This document shows positions 1 to 7,712 of a stretch of DNA of 61,050 nt, one piece after another. The stretch is from assembly GCA_944322755.1 (NCBI GenBank), contig CALUPY010000014.1, positions 1-61,050 of the forward strand, written 5' to 3'. Made by a program: the position numbers and the translations under genes. Numbering within the stretch: the first letter of the stretch is position 1; the number at the start of each line of letters is the position of its first letter. The notes beneath the pieces are model-generated. The model saw only the letters and a list, made by a program, of their open reading frames with translations. It was not told the DNA's origin and made no database searches. This DNA comes from Candidatus Gastranaerophilales bacterium (GTDB lineage Bacteria; Cyanobacteriota; Vampirovibrionia; Gastranaerophilales; Gastranaerophilaceae).

Positions 1-258
1 CAGTTGCCGTATAAATGGTTTACAAAATTCTTAAACCGTCATAACTTACCCAAAATAACATTTCACCAACTCCGCCATACTAACGCAAGCCTGCTGATTT
101 CATCGGGTGAAGATATTGTAACCGTAAGCGGAAGATTAGGACACGCAGATAAAAATGTAACCCTGAATACTTACTCACATATAATTAAATCCAAAGAAGC
201 ACAGGTCGCAAATAAAATGGATGAGTTTTATGCAGGGTTAAAAGGCAGGAACTATTAG
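1..258 (+). CDS. Tyrosine recombinase/integrase, C-terminal part
   Basis: The gene is cut by the left window edge, and only the last 85 codons are present. They contain the end of the phage-integrase catalytic domain: the box HQLRH (HxxR), LGHA with the conserved histidine, and TYSH with the tyrosine nucleophile. These residues cut and rejoin DNA during site-specific recombination. The reading frame is open from base 1 to the TAG at 256. About 110 bp separate it from the methyltransferase gene on the same strand. It is the probable integrase of the element that ends near 5302. The family is clear but the specificity cannot be told. Confidence 0.85.
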   Translation, partial: QLPYKWFTKFLNRHNLPKITFHQLRHTNASLLISSGEDIVTVSGRLGHADKNVTLNTYSHIIKSKEAQVANKMDEFYAGLKGRNY

Positions 259-321
259 AAAAAATACAAAAATAAAATTTTGTCAAGTTCTTATATAAAT
301 TTTTTACTTTTTATGTTATAT

Positions 322-339
322 TAGTTCTGTACAGAACTA
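322..339. promoter_or_regulatory. 18-bp perfect palindrome, probable operator
   Basis: The sequence TAGTTCTGTACAGAACTA is its own reverse complement. It lies 33 bp before the ATG of the methyltransferase, just after an AT-rich stretch with -10-like hexamers (TATATT at 317-322). A dimeric repressor bound here would block transcription of the methyltransferase/nuclease pair. Restriction-modification operons are often controlled this way by a C protein, but no such regulator is visible in the window. The role as an operator is inferred. Confidence 0.5.
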
Positions 340-371
340 TCTTAATGATGGTCAAAATTAATTAGGAAGAT

Positions 372-3323
372 ATGACAAGTAATTTAGAAAAGTTATATAA
401 CGATTTAAACCTTGTTGGTAAGAAAGAGTTTATTCGATTAGATAAAATAGAACAATATCCTCTTAACAATATTTCTTTGCGTTATAAAAATGCTATTGAT
501 GAAATGAAACCTGAATCCATTTTTTGTATGGAAAATGAACCTTTGATCTTATTTTTCAATTTAGAAAATGAACATAATAGTCAAGATAAAATAAAAAATA
601 TTCAAAAACAAACTTGGAATTTCGATAAAGCACCCATTATTGTTGTATCAACGTCAAATGAAATTGTTTTTTACAATGCTTTTGATTTTGATACTAACAA
701 TCATAAGTTATCTATTTTAACAAAATCAGTAAAAGATTTTCAAAATTTTTCATATGAAAATCTTTATACGGGCAAAATTTTTTCTAAATATAGAAATAAG
801 TTTACAGATAAAAATAGAGTTAACACTTTATTATTTCAACACATAATTAGTTATAGACAAGCCTTAATAAAAAAAGGAATGCATCCATCTTTTGCTACAA
901 AATTGCTATCCAGAATTATTTTCCTTAAATATTTAAAAGATAGAAAGATATCTGTAAATAAGGATAATTCTAATATGATAGAGAATTCTTTTGAAAATAA
1001 AGATTCATTATATGAATTATTTCGTTACTTAAAAAAAGAGTTTAATGGTGATTTATTTGATATAGAAAAAAATGAAAACACTTTATTATCAGATGAATAT
1101 ATGGATATTATTAAAGGTTTCTTTTATGATAGCGATATTAATGGACAATTAAGATTATTTATTCCATTTGATTTTTCTATAATTCCAATAGAACTGGTAA
1201 GTAGTATTTATGAGAATTTTTTGAATTATAAACAATATGAGAATAAAGCATATTATACACCGACATTTTTGGTTGATTATATAATTAATACAACAGTATC
1301 TCCTTTTTTAAATGATAAAAATAAAAATAACAGTAACTGTAAAATTTTGGACCCTGCTTGTGGTTCAGGGATATTCCTAATTGAATCTTTAAGAAAAATT
1401 ATCTATAAAGAAGAAAATATAACTCAAAATAAGATTAGTCCTGAAAGGTTAAAAGAGTTAGTTGAAAACAATATTTTTGGAATAGACAAAGATGAAGATG
1501 CAATAAATATAGCAATATTTTCTTTATACATAACTTTATTAGATTACCAAGATCCACGCAGTATTTTAAATTTTAAGTTTCCGCATTTAAAAGATAATAA
1601 TTTTTTTGTAAATGATTTTTTTGATGAATCAAATTGTTTTAATAATAAAATAAAGAATCTTGATTTCATTTTATCAAATCCGCCTTATGGTGATATAAAA
1701 GAAGGCTTACATAACAACTGGTACAAAAAAAATAATATTCCAGTAAATGATAACCAAATTGCAGAAAGTTTTATGGCAAGGGTAAAAGATTTTTGTAATA
1801 AACAAACAGTTGTTTCAATGGTTATTACTAGTAAAATTTTTTATAATATGAAGGCTTGTAATTATAGAAAATATTTTTTAAGTAATTTTACAATAAAACA
1901 AATACTTGAGTTATCTCCTGTAAGAAAGCAAATATTTAATGCAGCTATTCCTCCAGTATCTATTCTTACATATTCGTATTGTCCAGGGAATAAGAAAACA
2001 GATAATAATATTATATATACAAGTATAAAGCCTAATTTATACTTTAAATATTTTAAAATTTTATTAATTGAAAAAAATGATATTAAGTATATTCGACAAA
2101 GTTTATTTTGTAAATATGATTGGCTTTGGAAAGTAATTTTGTATGGGAGCATTTTAGACTTTTATTTTATAAAAAGACTTATTGAAGAGTATGAGTTTTT
2201 AAATAAACAAAAAAATCAGCTTATTTGTGGTGAAGGAATTCAATTAAGTGGCAGTAGTAAAATGTCTGCTGAATTATTAAATGGGAAGCTTTATTTAGAT
2301 ACAAAGAAGAAACAATTAAAACCATTTTGTATTGAGTATAATGAATTAAAACCTTTCAATGCTGATAATTTGCATAGAAATAAAGCAAATAAAATGGAAT
2401 TATTTAAGGCTCCTATGGTTTTGATAAAAAAAGGAAACTCTCCTGACTTATCTTGTGTTTCTGCTGTTGCAATTAAAGATATGGTTTATACAGATTCGGT
2501 ATCTTCTATTAAATTCAAGGATTATGATGAAGATAAGGTATTTAATTTATGTGGTTTGTTTAATTCTTCGTTTTTTACCTATTATATTATGAATACTTCA
2601 TCATCAGTAGCAGTAGAAAGAAACCAAATTCATATTTCTGAGTATTTAAAAGTTCCTTATCAATTTGATAAAGAATTGGCTAATTATGTAAAAGAAATGC
2701 ATGAATTATGTTCCTCTTGTAGAGCAAATACTATTTTTGATAGTTTAGAAGATAATCAAAATAAGAAATTATTAAAAGAAAGTTTGATGGTAGCTATAAA
2801 TCATCAAATAAAAAAGATATATAATATTTCAAAAACAGAAGAGGATTTAATAGATTATGCTATAAATATTTCAATTCCTATTTGGCGATTTGGGGATAGT
2901 ACTTCTCAAATTCAAGAACCAATACCTTTTAAAAGGGTCTCAAAAAAACAATTAAAAGAATATGCAAATATATTTATTGAAGAATTTGCAGAGCAATATG
3001 AAAATTTTAGTGTTGATATATATCCTTTCCAATACTGTACCTTAATCAATTTTAAAGCTAGAGCAGAACAAATGGAAAAACCGCCAATAACATTTTATGA
3101 AAATAAAGAAATTGAAAATATTATAAAAATTGTTTCAGATGTTTCAATAAATGATATTACAAACGAAATTTATATAAAGAAAGAAATAAAAGGTTTTAAT
3201 GAAAATTCATTTTTTGTTATAAAAACAAATGAATATAAGAATTGGCATAAAGCCATTGCCAGATTAGATGTTAACGAATTTTCAAATGCTATATGGGAGG
3301 CTGAACTTGAACTCCCTGAATAA
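372..3323 (+). CDS. N-6 adenine DNA methyltransferase (Eco57I/TaqI-like)
   Basis: This 983-residue protein is a class I SAM-dependent DNA methyltransferase. The SAM-binding motif DPACGSG starts at residue 327 and the catalytic NPPY motif is at 436-439, the pattern of adenine-N6 enzymes. About 300 residues precede the catalytic domain and about 450 follow it. The C-terminal half contains stretches such as FFTYYIMNTSSS that resemble TaqI-type target-recognition domains. I see no nuclease motif in the protein itself, but a PD-(D/E)xK protein is encoded directly downstream with overlapping ends, so the two probably form one restriction-modification system. It would methylate host DNA at a site that cannot be predicted here. 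The base composition is much more AT-rich than the core genes further right, which fits horizontal transfer. Confidence 0.85.
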   Translation: MTSNLEKLYNDLNLVGKKEFIRLDKIEQYPLNNISLRYKNAIDEMKPESIFCMENEPLILFFNLENEHNSQDKIKNIQKQTWNFDKAPIIVVSTSNEIVFYNAFDFDTNNHKLSILTKSVKDFQNFSYENLYTGKIFSKYRNKFTDKNRVNTLLFQHIISYRQALIKKGMHPSFATKLLSRIIFLKYLKDRKISVNKDNSNMIENSFENKDSLYELFRYLKKEFNGDLFDIEKNENTLLSDEYMDIIKGFFYDSDINGQLRLFIPFDFSIIPIELVSSIYENFLNYKQYENKAYYTPTFLVDYIINTTVSPFLNDKNKNNSNCKILDPACGSGIFLIESLRKIIYKEENITQNKISPERLKELVENNIFGIDKDEDAINIAIFSLYITLLDYQDPRSILNFKFPHLKDNNFFVNDFFDESNCFNNKIKNLDFILSNPPYGDIKEGLHNNWYKKNNIPVNDNQIAESFMARVKDFCNKQTVVSMVITSKIFYNMKACNYRKYFLSNFTIKQILELSPVRKQIFNAAIPPVSILTYSYCPGNKKTDNNIIYTSIKPNLYFKYFKILLIEKNDIKYIRQSLFCKYDWLWKVILYGSILDFYFIKRLIEEYEFLNKQKNQLICGEGIQLSGSSKMSAELLNGKLYLDTKKKQLKPFCIEYNELKPFNADNLHRNKANKMELFKAPMVLIKKGNSPDLSCVSAVAIKDMVYTDSVSSIKFKDYDEDKVFNLCGLFNSSFFTYYIMNTSSSVAVERNQIHISEYLKVPYQFDKELANYVKEMHELCSSCRANTIFDSLEDNQNKKLLKESLMVAINHQIKKIYNISKTEEDLIDYAINISIPIWRFGDSTSQIQEPIPFKRVSKKQLKEYANIFIEEFAEQYENFSVDIYPFQYCTLINFKARAEQMEKPPITFYENKEIENIIKIVSDVSINDITNEIYIKKEIKGFNENSFFVIKTNEYKNWHKAIARLDVNEFSNAIWEAELELPE

Positions 3324-3987
3324 GTTGTCTGCTAAAAAGTTTGTAAGGAATAAAACTTATAAACTTCAATTTAATAAAATACTCACCGCTTGTGTAAAAG
3401 CTCATTTTAAATTGGTTGAAAGTGAAAAAAAATTAGAAGGATTAGAGGAAGAAATATTAAGAAACAAATTACTTAAATACATAAAAAATAATCAAGGTAC
3501 TTATGGAATTGCAAAATATGTTTTTGATGCAGAATCTGCAGAAATTGATGAAACTACAGATAAAACGGTTGGTTATTGTGATATAAAAATCACAATACCT
3601 TGTTCTTCAAATTTTTCTACAAAAGAACAAAACAAATTCATTATTGAATGTAAAAGATTAGATGGTTTTGCAACAAAAAACAAAGCATATATAGAAAATG
3701 GGATGAATCGTTTTATATCTGAAAAATATGTATGTAGGTTGGATGTTTGTGGGATGATTGGTTTTATAGAAAAATCGAACAAAGTTTATAAAACTGACAA
3801 AATAGCTGAAATTGTAAATGATATTAATGATAAACTTATTAATGTATATAAAAAGAATGAAACAGAAAAATTACAAACGAGTACAAATATAGACGAATAT
3901 AATAATAGCTATACTTCCACACATATTAGAGAGAAGTGTCAATTACCATTGCATATTTCACATTTATTTTTAGATATGAATACTTAA
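3307..3987 (+). CDS. PD-(D/E)xK nuclease-like protein, probable restriction subunit
   Basis: The best start is TTG at 3307, six bases after GGGAGG (3295-3300). An ATG at 3268 in the same frame lacks a good ribosome site. The 226-residue product overlaps the methyltransferase by 17 bp and is probably translationally coupled to it. Residues 87-118 contain VGYCDIKITIP and then FIIECKRL. D92, E114 and K116 match the D-(D/E)xK active site of the restriction-endonuclease fold. No other domain is visible. Partnering with the upstream methyltransferase makes a role as the cutting subunit likely. A modification-dependent or accessory nuclease role is possible. The catalytic-site call rests on the motif and context, not on close family recognition. 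Confidence 0.7.
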   Translation: MNSLNKLSAKKFVRNKTYKLQFNKILTACVKAHFKLVESEKKLEGLEEEILRNKLLKYIKNNQGTYGIAKYVFDAESAEIDETTDKTVGYCDIKITIPCSSNFSTKEQNKFIIECKRLDGFATKNKAYIENGMNRFISEKYVCRLDVCGMIGFIEKSNKVYKTDKIAEIVNDINDKLINVYKKNETEKLQTSTNIDEYNNSYTSTHIREKCQLPLHISHLFLDMNT

Positions 3988-4010
3988 TTAAATAATGGGA
4001 TATATTATAG

Positions 4011-5107
4011 TTATTCATCTTCATAGTTATTATGCCAACCAGCATGTCCTTCACAAAATTCACACCCTGCTTCAAAACTATATTCTAAATCTCCTCCAAG
4101 CTGACCTTCACTACACCATTCACAATATTCAATATTATCGTCATATTCTAAACAATTAAGACATATATACTTATCATTATGTTCAACTACGCTATGATAG
4201 CCACCACAATAACTACAATTTATTGGGAATTTTTCAAAATAATTATCTTTTGTTGGTGGATTAGAATCCATTATATTTAACAAATCATCTTTTGTTAAAA
4301 TATGTTTGCAATTTTCACAAAGTATTGAATCTTGTTCAATATTATTTTCATTAACTATTATTTCATTATCACATTCAGGACAATTTATTTTTAATAATGT
4401 CATTTTTTTATCACAAACCCAACAATGTCCTTTATATATATATTTTCTGATACATTTTCTTCGAGCATTGATAAGTATGAACAGGTTGGACAATTTATAA
4501 ATATACTGCCTTCTTTTTGCTTTCTATTTATTTCATCTTTTAATTTCTCAAATTTTGCTTGTAAATATTTTTGACGATTTGCTTTTTGCATTTCTTTATC
4601 TAAATTGTCAATTTTATTTGCATACTTAGAAAAAATAAAATTCCAAGTTGCAAAAAGCTGTTTTAAATGTATCCACACTCTGCATTGTTCAATTACAATC
4701 TTTTCAATATCATCTGTGGTAGAGTCCGAGTTAGTAATAGCATGATAAAAATGAACCATTTTATTCCTGTGTGTTGCTAAATTTGCAAAACATTTTTGTG
4801 CATCTGGATGGATATTTTCATTTGTAATATTTTTTATTGCAGGAATTAAGTCTACAAAATTTATGGATTTAAAATCCCCTTTAAGAAATTCATCCATTTT
4901 AGGATTTTTAGCTACAACTAAAGCCCAATGCTCTTTTAATAGCCTTGCTTTTAAAAATAGTTCAACGGCGGAACAAAAATTTATCACAGAGTATTTGGGC
5001 TCATGTTCAAATTGTTCTATCCCTCGTTCAAGAAAATCAAAGGCATTTTCAAGTAAACATTGTAAAACAATCTCATTGTTTATAGTTTTTTGTTTTGTTT
5101 CAACCAT
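4011..5107 (-). pseudogene. HEPN domain-multi-zinc-ribbon protein, split by a TA-repeat frameshift
   Basis: Two leftward reading frames overlap: 5107-4400 (235 codons) and 4493-4011. Removing one TA unit from the TATATATATA run at 4433-4442 joins them into a protein of 364 residues. The first part is helical and contains the HEPN ribonuclease motif as RNKMVH (R114, H119). The second part is a chain of CxxC pairs, eight in all, forming about four zinc ribbons. The first ribbon needs CPTC from one frame and CWVC from the other, so the two frames were clearly one gene. HEPN proteins are commonly RNases in toxin and phage-defence systems, and this gene converges on a restriction-modification pair. 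It may be dead, phase-variable through repeat slippage, or affected by a sequencing error. Confidence 0.75.
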
Positions 5108-5147
5108 TTTAAATATCCCTATTTATTTAATACTAACATAAAAATAG

Positions 5148-5183
5148 GGGACTAAAAAGGGACTAATTTTACAAATAGTCCCT
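5148..5183. repeat. GGGACTAA direct repeats plus an inverted copy
   Basis: GGGACTAA occurs at 5148-5155 and 5159-5166, eleven bases (one helical turn) apart. An inverted copy, TAGTCCC, lies at 5176-5182. The second and third copies form an 8-bp hairpin (AGGGACTA/TAGTCCCT). Repeats in this phase next to a tRNA attachment site resemble integrase or excisionase arm-binding sites. The alternative is an operator for the HEPN gene, which starts at 5107 and reads leftward. The functional reading is inferred. Confidence 0.5.
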
Positions 5184-5281
5184 AAAAATTATTAAAAACT
5201 GCCAAAAGTAAGAACTTTCAAGATTAAACAATACTGGAGATTACGGGATAAAATTTTAAACTACAAAAAGCAGAAATATTT

Positions 5282-5302
5282 GTTCGAATCCCACCTCCTC
5301 CT
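5282..5302 (+). other. tRNA 3'-end fragment, probable integration site (attR)
   Basis: GTTCGAATCCCACCTCCTCC has the T-loop signature TTCGAAT followed by a plausible T-stem and acceptor 3' strand. Nothing upstream can supply the rest of a tRNA: the sequence before it does not pair. Four bases downstream begins a strong terminator. This is the layout expected when an element recombines with the 3' part of a tRNA gene and leaves a short duplicate. The acceptor strand CTCCTCC would pair with GGAGGAG, which is reminiscent of tRNA-Ser, but the identity is not certain. Confidence 0.65.
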
Positions 5303-5305
5303 AAT

Positions 5306-5340
5306 AAAAACGGGCTGAGTTTTCTCAGACCCGTTTTTAT
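5306..5340 (+). terminator. Intrinsic terminator after the tRNA fragment
   Basis: The arms AAAAACGGGCTGAG and CTCAGaCCCGTTTTT flank a short T loop and are followed by more T. The hairpin is strong on the + strand and probably served the original tRNA gene. It also works on the other strand for the decayed methylase gene that ends at 5337. Confidence 0.8.
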
Positions 5341-6164
5341 TTTGTGTAGTGAGGATGAGAAATCACATTTAGGTGGTATATTTTCTCGTCCACTTTGAGA
5401 AAAACAGCCAGTTTGAGATTTTTGCTATTCAAACAATCGGATATTTCGCTTACCCATTTTATAAAATTATCAATAGCTTCTTGATTTTCCGTGGAATTCA
5501 TTTTGATTTCATCATTTACTTGCCATAATAATTCTATTTTTTGATTTTCTTTTTGGCTGTCTTTTAACTCTCTTTTAAGTGTTGATTTTATGCAAGTTTT
5601 AAAGGTTTCATAATCCATACCTGCTGTTAAAGGGGCTTGAAACCTTTTCGAAACCAGTGCACACGCTGTAAATATCATACGATGATACAAATTCTTAATA
5701 CCAAATTCACTATGTAAACAGTTATTAATACGTGCTGTTAAAGTGTAAATACGTTCTTTATCAATACATTCTTCTGTGAACAATTTAAAATAATCTTCTT
5801 TATCTTGAAGTTCATTGGTAACATCAATAGGAATATTATTTTTAAACCCTAAAGTTTTATAACCATTGTGAAGCAAGCCGATGACATGAGTATACCCGGC
5901 ATCCATAACAATTTGACAATTCTGTTTTATTTCATTAATCCATTTTTTCTTACCAATATCCTCGTTACTGTTTTTGTTTCAAGAATAATAGCAATAGCAC
6001 CCTTGTCTTTAGGCAAATACCACCCGTCCGGTTTCTTATATACCCAATTGATTAAAAGTTGTTATTTGTCCAACACCGCATTGTACATTTTTTATCTTTG
6101 TAAAACCTAATATTTTACAGGCTGTTTCTCTAACTTCATCTTCTGTTAAATATTCAACCAGCAT
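5337..6164 (-). pseudogene. Type I restriction-modification methylase (HsdM-like), N-terminal remnant
   Basis: Leftward fragments in different frames read as the N-terminal half of an N-6 methylase of type I systems. The first piece starts at ATG 6164 (MLVEYLTEDEVRE), overlapping the end of the neighbouring ATPase, and meets a stop. A second frame then gives KPDGWYLPKDKGAIAIILET. The third piece (5906-5337) contains CIDKERIYTLTARINNCLH and TENQEAIDNFIKWVSEISD, typical of the region before the SAM domain. The SAM-binding domain is missing. The frame instead ends with about 25 unrelated residues (LAVFLKVDEKIYHLNVISHP). At least two frameshifts and a 3' deletion make this a broken gene. Confidence 0.7.
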
Positions 6165-7472
6165 CTACCATCCTTTAATATTTCATCAAACTTACTTGCC
6201 ATATACAACGGAATATTATAAAGACCATTGTTTATTTCAAAATCCGCAAGTAAAGTTCTTATACTTATCTCGGGTTCAAATTTTTCTCGATAAACCTTAA
6301 GACTTTTGGCTTGTAAGTTTGTATTTGCTTTCACTTCAACAGGAATTACATAACCGTCAGTTTGAATAATGAAATCAAGTTTTGCATTACCGGATTTACT
6401 TATCCAGTATACAACTTCCATATCTTCAAAAACTTTTAGTTGTTGTAAAACATATTGCTCTGCCAGTGCATCATTGAATTCTGTAAAAATTTTATCTCCT
6501 TCAATTAAAGTTCTTGCCGGAAGTTTACTCAATGCACATAGCAAACCGACATCCAGAATAAAAAGTTTAAAAGCCTTTGTATCTTCATAAGCCTTAATTG
6601 GTAAAGCAGGTTTTGTTATTCGATTAATTTTATAAACAAGTCCACAATTTATAAGCCAAGATAGTGCTTCTTCAAATTCATCTGCTCTTGCTCCCGATTT
6701 CATTTTTTTTATAAACAAACTTTTTGTTTTCTTGAGTAAGCTGGTTTGGAATAGATTCCCAAAGTAAATCAATTTTTAATTTACCTGTAGAAGATATGTG
6801 TTTTGAAAAATCCCTTGTATACGCTTCTAAAATATTTTCCTGAACCTTTCGAACTTTTTGAAAATCGTTTGTTTCAAGAAATGTACTGACTACTTCCGGC
6901 ATACCGCCTATGTAATAATATTTTTTTAGCCATTCAATATATTTTTCTTTAAAAACTTTTATATTTGGTGATTTGGGATTATTTAGTAATTCTATAAAAT
7001 TACTCTCTCCTATTGCATCAAGAAATTCCATAAATGATAAAGGATACAAATCAAGAAAATCTACTTTCCCAACTGGAAAAGAACTATTTTCATGAAGTGC
7101 AACACCTAATAAACTTCCGGCTGCAACTATATTATATTCCGGAGCATTTTCGTAAAAATATTTAAGGGACGTTAGTGCTTTCGGACATTCTTGAATTTCA
7201 TCAAGTATTATTAGGGTATTTGTGGTATTAATTTTAGAATGAGTTAACTCTAAACCTTCAATAATTCTTTTTGTATTGAAGTCTATCGAAAATAAATCAC
7301 ACATGAGCTTATCTAACTCAAAATTTATATAAATAACCTTTTTGTATTCTGTTTTTCCAAACTCTTTCATTAGCCAGGTTTTCCCGACTTGGCGTGCTCC
7401 TCTGATTATCAAAGGTTTTCAATTAGAATCATTCTTCCATTCTATAAGTTTGTTTATTGCATATCGTTTCAT
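6146..7472 (-). pseudogene. AAA ATPase with DUF4143 domain, broken by a stop and a frameshift
   Basis: The original start is ATG 7472 (MKRYAINKLIEWKND). After 17 codons an in-frame TGA interrupts the stretch before KPLIIRGARQVGKTW, the Walker A region. The ATPase part runs on through Walker B (LIILDEIQE) and AGSLLGVALHE. It then loses frame in a run of eight A at about 6703-6710. Reading seven A restores the C-terminal DUF4143 part (ARADEFEEALSWL, then a nuclease-like CGNAKLDF/PVEVKA segment) down to 6146. Proteins of this family are abundant in archaea and anaerobic bacteria and their role is poorly known. Two independent lesions indicate an inactive gene rather than one sequencing error. 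Confidence 0.8.
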
Positions 7473-7712
7473 ATAATTTTTCTCAAATTATATCTTATCA
7501 AAACTTAATACTAAAACAAACAACACATTTATACGACATTTTTACAATGGACTTTTTGTATCATTATCACATTTATTCAAATGACTTTTATGACAATTAC
7601 TGCATTATTTCGAGCCATATTTTATAAAAAATTAAGTCAAATAAAATAAAATTTTTCCAAAATTTATAAGCTATGCAACAAAAAATGAGTTAATCCCGAC
7701 TCAGTAAAGATC
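7473..7712. other. AT-rich intergenic stretch
   Basis: No gene, repeat or clear hairpin is visible in this 240-bp gap between the helicase gene and the decayed ATPase gene, both of which read leftward. Confidence 0.6.

Larger units (their letters stand above)
1..5302. mobile_element. Right-hand part of an integrative element
   Basis: This is a composite call. The stretch carries the end of a tyrosine integrase, a restriction-modification-like gene pair and a HEPN-zinc ribbon gene. It closes with a fragment of a tRNA 3' end followed by a terminator, which is the usual trace left when an element inserts into a tRNA gene. Two direct and one inverted copy of GGGACTA just inside the end look like integrase arm sites. 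The left end and the intact tRNA gene would lie before the window, so the extent is inferred. The integrase could instead belong to another element. Confidence 0.5.
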
